Source: Struthidea cinerea (lineage: Eukaryota; Chordata; Aves; Passeriformes; Corcoracidae). Taken from it: a stretch of DNA of 64,000 bases. Positions 10,816 to 21,201 of this stretch are shown here, piece by piece (the stretch's first letter is position 1; every line of letters begins with the position of its first letter). Both the position numbers and the translations under genes were made by a program. A model generated the notes under the pieces. The model saw only the letters and a list, made by a program, of their open reading frames with translations, ran no database searches and had not been told where the DNA came from. Location: contig VZTI01004179.1 in NCBI GenBank assembly GCA_013397865.1, positions 475,994 through 539,993 of the forward strand. Reading direction: 5' to 3'.

Positions 10816-12125
10816 GGCACGATGCTGACGTTGACTTTCAGTCTGAAGTTGGGTTAACAAGTTGGAGGAGGGAAAGAGTGGAGATAATTTGTCTGCTGAC
10901 TGCACGGAACTGACTGCTTGTTAAACTCCAAGAGAAGATTATTCCCACGTGGTTTTGTCTGATTGTTTGGACTAGGCAGAGCTGGCTGTGCGATACTGGA
11001 TGTGTCAGACCGGATCACTGTTAATGTTCAATCTCATCTGGAGTGCCAAGTGCTCTTTGATAGCACTGAAATGTCCCCACTCCTGCTCCGCTGCGGGTTT
11101 GGGGGGATCCCACGCTGACAGGCTGTCACAGCATCCCTGCAGTGGAAGAAGAAAGGCGTGTGACGATGGGACAGAAATGAGGACCCCACGTGAAGCCCCT
11201 GCAGGGCAGGACCAGGTGCTGTAGGTGGAAGGCTGGAGTTGGGTATTTCCTCCCAGGCTTCTCCAGCACATCAGCAAAGCTTTGCAGGGACGTGAAGAGT
11301 GTTTGTTCGTCTCCACTTTGTTGTTCCGCTCTCACTCCAATCCCTTTCCAGAATCCAAGAGTGGAAAGAACTCCAAGCAACTCGTGATAATAATTCCGCG
11401 GCTGTCTTGGTAATGCCTCCATAATTAACATTTGTCCTCACAGATACAATAACTCCCTGTAATGCAGATATAAATATTCCATTTTAAATAGGCACCTGAA
11501 TTCCGGGGATGAGTGGTGTAAACTTTAATTACATTTCACAAGTGTATTTCCCTCATAATCCCATATTTTTCATTAGACACAAAATAACATTTCTGCTCAT
11601 TTGGATAGGTTTTTTTTTTTTCTTTGCTTTGTTCTGTTTAAATACAAAAAAATGTGAACAAGTAGAGGAAAGCCTGTTGACTTAGCCAAATTAAATATGT
11701 ACAGAGTAATTCATACAGAAAGTTTAATTTTTTCCCTCTGTCTCTGTAAAGATATGATAATTTTCTGAATCAAAATCTTAAGCTCCATATTGCTGCCATC
11801 TCTTCAGGAAAGCAAATGCTGGATTCGTTTGAAAGTTATTTTTTAACATATTACAAAGATTAATCTCTTAGTTGTTGTTTAAAGCTCGTGTTGTTGAGTT
11901 TCAGTAATTCAAAGAAATATAAATAAAATTGAATTTGATGAGGGTCTCTGCTGATGGAATATAGACTTTGCTTTCCGACCAAGATTTACCTGCTGATCTC
12001 ATTTTTCCATGTAGGAAACCACAGCTGAGTTTGTGCAGAAATGGAACCTGAGTTTTAATCTGAAGGTGCATCCCTGTGAGTAGAAACATCAGATTTAATT
12101 TTCTCATGGATTTTGTACAAGGGCT
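10816..12125. other. Unique stretch, AT-rich in its second half
   Basis: The first ~600 bp have short overlapping frames on both strands (10988-11431) without domains. From 11400 to 12060 the DNA is AT-rich with a T run at about 11610. No repeat family, RNA gene or splice pair is recognised. Confidence 0.5.
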
Positions 12126-12404
12126 TGGAGTGACAGGACACAGGAAATGGCTTTCTGCTGCCAGAGGGCAGGGATGGATGGGATATTGGGAAGGGATTGT
12201 TCCCTGGGAGGGTGGGCAGGCCCTGGCACAGGGTGCCCAGAGCAGCTGTGGCTGCCCCTGGATCCCTGGCAGTGTCCAAGGTCAGACTGGATAAGACTTT
12301 GAGCAACCTGGGATAGTGCAAGGTGTCCCTGCCATGGCAGGGGGTGGAACAAGATGGTCTTTAAGGTCCCTTCCAACCCAAACCATTCTGGGATTCCGTG
12401 ATTC
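12126..12404 (+). repeat. CR1 LINE fragment, about 280 bp, 3' end present
   Basis: The element reads forward: 'tggagtgacaggacacagg', 'gggatattgggaagggattg', 'gtgcccagagcagctgtgg', 'cctgccatggcagggggtgg', and the terminal 'cccttccaacccaaaccatt' with 'ctgggattccgtgattc'. It is one of the better preserved young copies and shows the order of the 3' segment seen reversed elsewhere. The 72-codon plus and 88/90-codon minus frames are shadows. Confidence 0.95.
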
Positions 12405-14930
12405 GCTGAGATAGAAGTTGAGCTGTTGTCTAAAACGATAAATCAAAGGTTTGGATTTGAAGCAGAAATTTCTGTCATTTCTGAAAATAGACCCAAGAGC
12501 TTTAACGTCGCATTTTTGGTTGTTTCCAATTGACAGATCCTTTTTCTCTCCCTCTATTTATTGGATATTATCTCTCCATTCTGCTTGTCATGGCAGTACC
12601 TGAAGTTTTGAGAGACGCAGGCTTTGGCAGCGTTATTGACTTCAAAAGTTCCCGTGTCCTTCACATTCCATCGTGTTCAACTCCCCAGATAAGTTCATGG
12701 CTATATTGTATGGGTCTGGTCCAATTTGTTTCAACAACAAGATATTGCTTGGAAGGAAATAGATTCTGCTCTCTATCTTTAGGAATTACCTAAACACGTT
12801 AAAATCCCAGCCTAACTATTTTTCGCAATTAGGCTGATGGGCCTTGATGCCTTTCTGAGGGAAAAACCTGCGAAATATGCCCAGAATAACAAATCATTAG
12901 ATGTGATAAGCTAGGGGGTCCAGTTTTTCCTGATAACTTGTCTTAATTATAGTTTGTTTTTTGTTTTTTGTTTTTTTTTTTTACTACCGGCTACTTGTTT
13001 ATATTGGAAGTAAAAATAATCCCTCTGTCATCCTTGGATATTCCCAGCAGCCAAGAAAGTCTTTTCCATCTATTCCCCCTCATCTCTCCATCGCCTGCAG
13101 CCAAGCTGCCTTCCAAGGTATAATTAATTTATAGTTTGTACCCCAAGGAGGAACAGCTGAGTGCTCATCAGTGTGATGTTCTAGCACTTCAGTGCATTAT
13201 TTTTGGGGATCTTATTGTGTTTATCCCAATACCCATGGAAAAAAAAAAACCCCTGGTTTCTTTGCCCTTCATTTCCTTCCTGAACATATTAAACCAAATT
13301 CAGGCACTAATCATATTACAACCACTTATTATTTTGGTAATTCAGACTAAAAAGGGCCTGATTTTGGTGTTTCCACTGTAGTTGGTTGGGAGGGAGGTGG
13401 GTACCCACCAAAAGAGTAAAACACAAAACATCATGCCCAGAAACTGGCTCTGTTCTAAAAGAAAATCTCCAATTTGAGTTCCAGCCGCTGTGTTTTAAAG
13501 TGCTTCATGACCCAGAGTTCCTGCACTGGGCAAGAAAAGCTGCACAATTCTTTGTCCAGCTCATGGCACACTTTTTTATTGGTTTAGGAACCTGAATTTC
13601 AGCACCTCATCTGGGAGTGTCAACCTTTGTAGGCAGCGGTAGAGCAAAAAATCCCACTGCCAGCAACTCTTGTTGCGATTGCCTGCACTATTTTAGCAAT
13701 TCCAGGTAAGTTTGTGAGGAATTTTAATTTTACAGGGACTGAAAGGATGCTTTTTTCAAAAACGGGTATTTTTTCAATTTTCATCCAGAGATTTTTATTC
13801 ATTTTATTCCTTTTTAATTTGGCATTCTATTTTCTCTTCCTGTTCTAAACTGAGCTGTCAAAAACCAGTGCAGTGTCTGGAAAGTGTGCAGGGAGAAGGA
13901 AAAAAAAGAAGTCACATTTCTGTGTTCTTTTATGTCCTTAATTTACCAGGAGACTCAGTCTGAACCAGGACTTCAACAGGGTGAAAATACATTTATAGAA
14001 CAAGACATGAAAAGAAAGGAGTAAATAGCTATTAAGTGAGATATTCTGGTGCATAAGTCTACAATTACATATATATATATTCTATACCTTCAATCAGAAA
14101 TATTAAATAGCTGAGTGCTGGTGAACTGTGGTGAGGTCATGAAGGGGATATGGAAACTCTTAGCCCAAAATGACAGAATTTCATGTCCTGAAAACTTGGG
14201 AAAATTCTCCTTAAAGAAGCCATCTGAAGTCATCAGCATGAACCTGACGTTTATTTTTCACAATGAAATATGGTATTTTCTTACTTTCTCCTCTGAATAC
14301 CAGGGAACTTTGTTGCTGTTGTTGTTTGTAATTAATAATTCTTGGCATTTTTGCCGCACATTTTACTGGCTATATTTATAGAACTGAATTTAATTCAACC
14401 TCACATTAGGAATACAAATATGTTAAATCCCTAAGTCATGGTTCTTCTTTTTTTTTTTTTTAACTCCTCACATGCATTTAGTAAAAGCACCATTTCCAAA
14501 ATTCCCATCTGTTCTGCATGTACACCCAGCTAATTATACACTGATTGACAAGGCTATAAAAGGACATTTTGGGGAGCTGGTAGGTTTAGGAGCTGCACTA
14601 AAAATTCCCATGCAGAGGCATTCTGCAGTTTTCCCATGGAAACTCTGTGTGGGAGTCGGGGAGATACAAATACACACAACAAATTGTGCTCTGGCTGTCG
14701 CCCGTGTGGTGTCAGAAAGGTTTGGGGTTGTTTGCGTGTATTTATCCGTGCTGGAGTAAATCTGTGTGTGGGGAGGGATCAATAACCCACAAATAATGAC
14801 ACAGCTCCGGCAGGAGCAGCCCTGCCCACCCCTCGCCTGAATCAGCAGCAACTCCTCAGGGCTCTGCTCTTGGTTGAAGGGAAGCTGGAGGGATCCCAGA
14901 GAGCTGTGGATGGCCCCACAGGCACTGATG
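12405..14930. other. Unique non-coding stretch, AT-rich
   Basis: Contents include a T-rich run (12953-12982), an A run near 13240, a short (AT)n tract (about 14066-14084) and a T run near 14450. A perfect donor-like 'ccaggtaagt' occurs at 13702-13711, but the only usable upstream acceptor (about 13632) has a poor pyrimidine tract. The 139-codon minus frame (14534-14953) enters the next CR1 and has no domain. Confidence 0.5.
12953..12982. repeat. T/G-rich low-complexity run
   Basis: 'gttttttgttttttg' followed by twelve or more T. It is either a simple repeat or the complement of an old poly-A tract. No retrotransposed gene is seen next to it. Confidence 0.85.
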
Positions 14931-15366
14931 GGATCAGAGAATCTCAAGATCACTGAGGGTGGAAAAGACCTCCAGGGTCACCGAGTGACCGATGCCCACC
15001 TCGTCCCCAGCCCAGAGCTCTGAGTGCCACCTCCAGGCCTTCCTTGGGCACCTCCAGGGATGGGCACTCCAAACCTCCCTGGGCAGCCCCTGCCAAGGCC
15101 TGAGCACCCTTTCCAGGAAGGAATTTTCCCAATATCCAACCTAAACTTCCTCTGGTGCAACTCGAGGCCGTTCCCTCTCCTCCTGTCCCTGTTCCCTGGG
15201 AGCAGAGCCCGACCCCCCCCGGCTGCCCCCTCCTGTCAGGGAGTTGTGCAGAGCCACAAGGTCCCCCCTGAGCCTCCTTTTCTCCAGCCTGAGCCCCTTC
15301 CCCAGCTCCCTCAGCTGCTCCTGGGGCTCCAGACCCTTTCCCAACCCCATTCCCTTCCCTGAACAT
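14931..15366 (-). repeat. Longest CR1 copy in the window, about 435 bp
   Basis: The reverse complement of CR1 runs from the terminal 'gagggtggaaaagacctcc' through 'cccagagctctgagtgccac', 'cctgggcagcccctgccaag', 'ttttcccaatatccaacc' and on into 'ctttctccagcctgagccc' and 'ccagctccctcagctgctcc'. It extends further toward the 5' side than any other copy here but still lacks the reverse-transcriptase domain. Overlapping frames on both strands are by-products of its low stop density. Confidence 0.95.
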
Positions 15367-15810
15367 ACTCCAGTCCCTTTATTCATAGCATCATATCCAA
15401 GGGATGATGGATTTAGAACTGAGCTGCAACAATAAATTCTGGGCATCAGCAAACCTTGGATTTGAACCTTAAATGCTGAACTTTTGTCTAAAAATAGCCA
15501 TGGTGCAAGATGAGCTGCTCAGTTTCTTTTTAATAAATTACCCACTTTAAAAAAATAATTTATTTTATGTTTCTTTGTCCTTTCTGCTCTTCCTTTTAAT
15601 TTTTTTTTCCTTTTTTATCGACACAGACCACTTTTACTCTAGACAAGGAAGAGGAGAGCTTGTCTTTTAAGTATATTTCTGTATGAGCAGGGCTATTTAT
15701 GACAGAATCTGGGAGAAACATTATCAGAAAATTTTGACAGAAATGGAAGGAAAATTGGACACAGAAAAAGGTCAAACAGAAAGCAGACAATTCCTTAATT
15801 GTATTCTTAA
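15367..15810. other. AT-rich unique stretch
   Basis: It is AT-rich with T runs near 15600 and no long frame. No gene or repeat family is recognised. Confidence 0.5.
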
Positions 15811-16030
15811 CAAGGGTAATTAAGCACTGGAACAGATTAATAATGGATGTGGTTCATGCAGCATCAATGAGGAGCCTTAAAATAAGATTGAATCTTTTCC
15901 TAAAATGCTTGATCTAATTCCAGCACGAGTTATTGGGTTAGATGAAGGCACCAAGAAATAAAATCCCAATCTGTGGCACAGGAGAAATGTTCACAATATT
16001 CCTGATGGCCCGGAAAGATCTGATTCTGGA
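15811..16030 (+). repeat. Ancient CR1 fragment
   Basis: 'taagcactggaacagattaa' followed by 'ggagccttaaaataagattg', 'aatcttttcctaaaatgctt' and 'gagttattgggttagatgaa' reads as a decayed forward copy of the old CR1 3' region ('agcattggaacaaattac...ttaaaatcaagattggatg...'). Similarity fades toward 16030, where 'cctgatggcccggaaagatc' would correspond to the 3' end. The first half is secure and the end is approximate. It is the same old lineage as 7541-7622 but the opposite orientation. Confidence 0.75.
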
Positions 16031-16440
16031 AAAATCCAGCAGGAGAGAATCCAATTGTTCCTCTAACGTGGAATGTGAGTATAATCAGGTTAATAAATTA
16101 ACACATTGCCTAGACCATAGAATAATATTGGCTTCGTGGGTTTCTTTTTGTTACTTTTCATCTGTTCCTTTGAAGATTGTTGATAAAAAGTTTCAATCTG
16201 CATTTTATGTTTTCTGATTTCACAGTGTTAATGTGATGCTCGTTGATGACATCAACAAGGGGTTCTTGGCTGTAGTTCCCAGGTGTTTGTGGGGAGTTTG
16301 AGATAATTTTAATTGGGTTTTTTTTAGGATTTATTTTTAACATTGAGGGAGGAAACAACAGAGTTGAGATGCTGCTCAGATGCAGCCACAGCTCCATGTC
16401 ACGGCCATCCCGCCATTCCCTGTCCTTCAGCAAAACATGG
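16031..16440. other. Unique stretch, nothing recognised
   Basis: No repeat hallmark or plausible exon. Short frames on both strands (16158-16597) overlap the neighbouring tandem duplication and show no domain. Confidence 0.5.
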
Positions 16441-16690
16441 GGGTGCACGGGATGCAATCCAGGGGCATCGTTCAGCCCTTGTGGGAGCAGCTAAATCTGG
16501 GAATGCGGTGTTCCAGAAATTATTTTCCATGGATGGAATAGCTCATCCCCCTGTGCTCCAGGGGGTTGCACAGGATGCGATCCAGGAGCATCGTTGAGCC
16601 CTTTTAGGAGCAGCTAAATCTGGGAATGAAGTGTTCAGGGAATGAAGTGCCTTTCCGTGGATGGAATGGTTCCTCCCCCTCTGCTCCAGA
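16441..16690. repeat. 123-bp tandem duplication, two copies
   Basis: Copy 1 (16441-16563) and copy 2 (16564-16690) share 'atccagg.gcatcgtt.agc', 'gagcagctaaatctgggaat', '.gtggatggaat..', 'ccccctgtgctccag' in the same order. Divergence is noticeable, so the duplication is not recent. Copy 2 has a few extra bases around 'gaatgaagtg'. The unit does not match CR1. The 84-codon plus frame ending at 16597 runs through copy 1 only. Confidence 0.85.
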
Positions 16691-16910
16691 TGGGGAATGT
16701 CAAGCACCTCACAAGGTAATTAATCTCCCCCAAACTCCCGTCTGATTTAACGAGTCGTAGTTCACAGAGCGGTGTCAGTAAGGACCAAAACATTGGCTAA
16801 GGCCTGTGGGGAGCCTTAAATCAGGGAAGAGCACCACTAACGGCTCCTGGAAGTCAATCCAAAGGCTTCTCTGAGCCTGGAATTAGCAGGACAGCTGCTG
16901 GTCCCTCCTC

Positions 16911-16973
16911 GTTGCACTAAATGACCTTTAAAAGTCCCTTCCAACCAAAACCATGCTGTGGTTCTCTGGTGTT
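16911..16973 (+). repeat. Short CR1 3' tail
   Basis: 'aaatgacctttaaaagtccc' then 'ttccaaccaaaaccatgctg' then 'tggttctctgg' is the terminal CR1 segment in forward orientation. Only about 60 bp remain. Confidence 0.8.
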
Positions 16974-18678
16974 ACACCACATTTACAATTCCATGCAATT
17001 TGGTGACACACGTGCACTGAAAAGGGGGAAAATCATGGAATATTTGCAAATTTTCAAACCAATAGGAAATTTAAAATTGATTTTAGAAACAATCCATCTA
17101 AAAATACAAAATTAAAGATTGCTATGGAGACCTGACAGGAGCAACCCAAACCAACTGCTGCCTGATGGTGCTGTCCAATTTCCATATAAACTCAATTTAA
17201 ATTTCTATATTTTGTGTTCATGTAGCACAAAAAATAAATATATTCGAGGAGGAGGTTCCAAACACCTCTCAGTGACGGAAACAACAACAATTTCAGGGCT
17301 CTAGCCCAGAAAACTCTGCCTGAAAAATGATTGGCGTGGGCAGTAGTTGCCTCTTTGGAACTGTCACTGGGAATTGTTGGGAGCAATTCCTCTTGGTTGG
17401 TGATAGTCATTTACAATAACTCCCCCTTCACAACTGAATACATCCCTCAAATGATTCTTTGACAAAGAAAGTGGAATGCTTATTTTGATTTCTTTTGTTT
17501 ATTTTTTACGGTAGGCTTGTTAGAATATTGAAGCAACCGGCCATCAAGGGAGCACCCAAAATACAGGGCACAGCCAAACCACACATTAGAGGGAAAGCAC
17601 AAGATGTGGAACAGAACTGTCAGAGAGAGTGTTGGACTCTGGGGACTGAGAAATGACAGAGAAGGAGGGAAAATAAAGGAGTTTGCAAGTTGTTTTCTCT
17701 ATATTATCTCTTTATTTAATTTTAAAATGGTATTTAACTTCATTTTAATTTTTGTGTTTATTTATGTAATTGAATATTTATTTATATAATCGAATATTTA
17801 TTTATTTAGGTGTTTGCTTATTTTAATAGTAGGGGTTCACCTCTCCTTTCTTACTGAGTTTTTAGGAAAGTTTTCCCTCTGGAAAGACAGGATCCTTCCC
17901 AAGAAAAGGGGAAGTTCAGGTTGGGGAGCCCAATGTCCCACCCAGCTCAGGGCTAACTCCCAGGGATGGGTGGGAGCTGGATCCTTCCTCCAGTGATATT
18001 CCTGCTTTCCAGCAAAGAGAAATACAGGATCTTTCCTCTCATTCCCAGGAAATTTCACTCTTCCACTGCTCTTTAATTCTGTTGCCGCTGTTTCAGGGAA
18101 CTGTAAATGCTTAAATTTGGTGGATTTGATGCCATGAAATCCTGTAACTGATAATTAGACTCTGACCTGGATGTTTACAACCCCTGGCTCCATGTTTTCA
18201 GCCAGTTCTTTCCCACTGAATTCCGTGAGGGTCTGGGTGCAATAACAGGAGCCTGTTTCCAAATAATGCAACTTCTGGCTGAATGAGATTTCAATTTTTG
18301 CCATTCTTACAACCCGGGCGACAAAAATATTTGGTTTTTTTCCTTGTAGCCTTTAATTTATACAAGAACCCTTAATAACCAGTGCTTAGCCACCAGGAGT
18401 CTGCATTTATTTAAATCAATATCTAATTAGCTTCCTTGATACATTACCTCTCCCTCCAGAAATTTAAGGAATTTAAGCAATTAGGTTTGGGCACTGATAT
18501 CCTCCTCCTTGCTTTTGTTTCTGCTTGACTAAATTTTGCCTCTATTTGATCATTTCTAGACCCCCAAATCACATTGATTTCTTTAGTTTGTTGGTTTACT
18601 TGAGTATTTTAAAGGATTTTTTGTTTAAGGATTTTGCAGTGGAAGAATCTTTCCTCTTAACTTTCATTTTTTTTCCAG
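16974..18678. other. Unique stretch with AT-rich core
   Basis: A possible RFX X-box-like sequence ('attgctatggagacctgac') lies near 17118-17136. A strongly AT-rich tract occupies about 17690-17816. A branch point and polypyrimidine tract near 18650-18678 lead into the candidate exon described separately. No repeat family or long frame is present. Confidence 0.45.
17767..17806. repeat. 20-bp AT-rich tandem duplication
   Basis: Two adjacent 20-bp units, 'taattgaatatttatttata' and 'taatcgaatatttatttatt', differ at two positions inside a larger TTTA-rich tract. Confidence 0.85.
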
Positions 18679-18742
18679 CCAGTGGAAGATGAAGTTAAAG
18701 GATAAGAAGAGTGATTTTATGGTTTCACAACACAATGCAAAG
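18679..18742 (+). other. Candidate internal exon, unassigned
   Basis: A textbook acceptor precedes it: a branch-point-like 'tcttaac' about 20 nt upstream and the tract 'tttcattttttttccag' ending at 18678. A strong donor follows ('gcaaag' then 'gtgaga' from 18743). The 64-bp interior is open in one of three frames only, starting with one base that completes a codon and ending on a codon boundary. It encodes a lysine-rich 21-residue peptide (QWKMKLKDKKSDFMVSQHNA and K). I do not recognise the peptide. It could be a small exon of a gene whose intron fills this window, a non-coding RNA exon, or chance. Confidence 0.25.
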
Positions 18743-19522
18743 GTGAGATTTCCTCTTACTTCTACCTTGAAATTGCTTTGATTAAGGGAAAAAAATTGCT
18801 TCAGGAGAAAGAAATATTTGTAAAATGTAGAAATTCCCATTCACAGGCAAAGCAGAATATTTGAAGAAATTTTAGGGTGGTGGGGACAGAGAAATCCATT
18901 TGAGGAACTTTTTGTGGTGGTGGCAGGGAAATCCATCCTATGATGCTTTATGTATTTGATAGAATTAATTTTTAAACCATTTAATAAATTAAAGTCTTCT
19001 TTCTTTTTTTTACAAGAAGGACCTGAAAGTAAATATGAGGAAAAATTGGTTCCTGCCTTTCAATATAAATACTAAATATATGAAAAATCAGAGCTGGGAC
19101 AAAATATTCCCCCTGTGTTCTTTGTAAAGCACCTGAAAGGCCTCACAATAGAGGCCCAGTAGGAAGGATGATTCCCCGCACTGGGGATATGTGGGAATCA
19201 CAACTTTCCAGGAAAAGTGGAAGTGCTGGGGTTTTTTTAAAAGCCACGGAAAAATGAGCAACCATTTTGGGCGGAACAGAACAGCTGATACACTCCTGCC
19301 AACCTCGTTTCTTTATATAAGTGGTTTATTTATACATGGAGATGTATGCAAATCCTCGACACCGAAAACACCCTGTAAGCAACGGAATTTACAGGAAATC
19401 AAAGAATTCCTGGAGCTGCCAGAGGAACTCTGCAGAACCAGAGATTCCCATTGCAGGAGGCCCCTGGTTTGGAGTTTTGGGATTGTTTTAAGAGGTTTCA
19501 GCTTCTGATGTTAAAACCTACG
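18743..19522. other. Unique stretch after the candidate exon
   Basis: AT-rich at first, with a T run near 19005. A 105-codon plus-strand frame (19191-19508) has no domain. Nothing else is recognised. Confidence 0.5.
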
Positions 19523-19590
19523 GTTAATGGTTGGACGTGATGACCTTAGAGAGCTTTTTCAACCTGAATGATTCTGTGATTCCGTGATTT
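19523..19590 (+). repeat. Short CR1 3' tail
   Basis: 'ggttggacgtgatgacctta', 'gagagctttttcaacctgaa' and 'tgattctgtgattccgtga' are the forward terminal segment, including the imperfect 8-bp terminal repeats typical of CR1. Confidence 0.9.
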
Positions 19591-21148
19591 TGGGGTGGCA
19601 CCTTTGGACTATTCAGCACAACTATGTCTGAGCAGATTTATTTTCTGACAGTTTTCAGGACCTTTTCCTGAGTAAACTCGCCATGGAAATGGTGCATTAT
19701 GGAGGATGGATATCACTGGATTTAATTTGCATCCCTGACAGGACAAGTGGCTGCCTGTTGTGTTCCAGGACAGAGAACGGTTCAGAGCAAACATCCCAGA
19801 AGGAATTTCTCGTTATTACAGCACTGTCAACCTGAAATTGGACTTTCTAGGACGTGGAAATCCTGTTCACACAGAGATATCAATTGTAACAAGTAATCTC
19901 TTGACTCACTTTATTCCTATTCACCTTATTTAGCCTTATTGAATTAAGGAAACATAAAAATAACCCACTTGCTGAATGTTTCTGGATACATATTTGTCAT
20001 CCATGTCAGTATAAAAATAGCTCGATTTTTCTGGTGTGACTTTTATTTTTCTTCCCCAAAAACGCAAGAGCAGATTTTTGAGCTGCCTTGAAAAAAAGTT
20101 GCCTCAGAGCTGACATTTCGAAGATCCAACCCAATAAATAAAGATATTGTGGCCGTTTCCCTGTATTTCTAAGCTCGTTGTTGGAAACAACAGCCCGATA
20201 ATTGTGGCTGCTCATGCCATTAATGAAGCAATGCCATCTGAAGCTCGGATTTTGCAATCTTTTCTGCATATGAATAGTCTGAAGTTCAATGTAAGCTGAT
20301 GATTAAGACCCACTTGAAACATTTGATTCTGTAAGACGTTGTTTTGTGCCGCGGCTTTCGGCTCCCTTTGACTTCCAAGTGGCTGGAACGTTGTGAACCA
20401 TGAGTGGGAGAGCAGCTAAATGAGGAAAGAGAAGTAAATAGATAAAATGTGAAAGAGTATTGGATTCCCTCTCCTGCTATCCCGACTCTGGGCACACAAT
20501 GGCAGCTCTTGACTGGAGGGACGCGAAGGAAAAGCGTTGGGGTTTCCAACGAGCCTCTGACATTTTTGATGTTGTGCATTTGTAGGATGACTCAGGTTTG
20601 CCAACTGCTGCTGCCGTGGGTTTTGGATGCTCCGTGCTCAGGGTTTTTGGGGGGTTGGTGCGGAGGCTGATCCTGGTACCTGCATCCACAGATGCACCCT
20701 CTGCTTCCATCCCAAATTTTGTGGTTCATCCAAGTCCAGCAATGTCAATCTGTGCAGATTGAGGTGAGGTGACCTTGAAGAGCACAAGGAGGACACACAG
20801 GTCCTTGCTGGGTGCTGATGAAAAAAAAGGAGAAAAATCTCCTCCTGATCAATCCTAGCCCCCACAATTTCATATTTTTTCCTCTTTTCTGTCTAGACAG
20901 GGAGGTTTGGAAGTGTGGTTTTGTGGCAGCCCGCAACAGAAACTGATCCTGGGAAGGTATTTTTAATAAGGGCATGCAAGAGTGAGCCAAATCAAATGTG
21001 AACAACTTTTTTTCAGCTTAATCTGCCTCCAGAGAAACGGCAGATTCACCTCCAGCACTAATGAAGGAATCTATTCCAACCTCACTTGATTTTCTAACAA
21101 CTTCCTGCAGGAAAGCACACAGAATATCCTATCTACAAATGTATGGAA
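19591..21148. other. Unique non-coding stretch
   Basis: No repeat hallmark is seen. A cluster of short frames on both strands at 20286-21005 overlaps in several registers with no domain, consistent with chance. No RNA gene is seen. Confidence 0.5.
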
Positions 21149-21201
21149 GTGGAACTGGATGATCCCATGTGTCCATTCCAGCCTGAGATATTCTGTGATT
21201 T
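21149..21201 (+). repeat. Short CR1 3' tail
   Basis: 'gtggaactggatgatcccat' and 'gtgtccattccagcctgaga' lead into 'tattctgtgattt', the end of an older CR1 subfamily read forward. About 50 bp are retained. Confidence 0.75.

Noticed and set aside
13633..13705. Possible exon before the perfect donor at 13706
   Set aside because: One frame is open (24 codons), but the acceptor has a weak pyrimidine tract, and one or two perfect donors are expected by chance in this much sequence.
14950..15452. Several 60-138 codon frames on both strands
   Set aside because: They lie in the longest CR1 copy. Its GC-rich 3' region is naturally poor in stops; no reverse-transcriptase or endonuclease motif is present.
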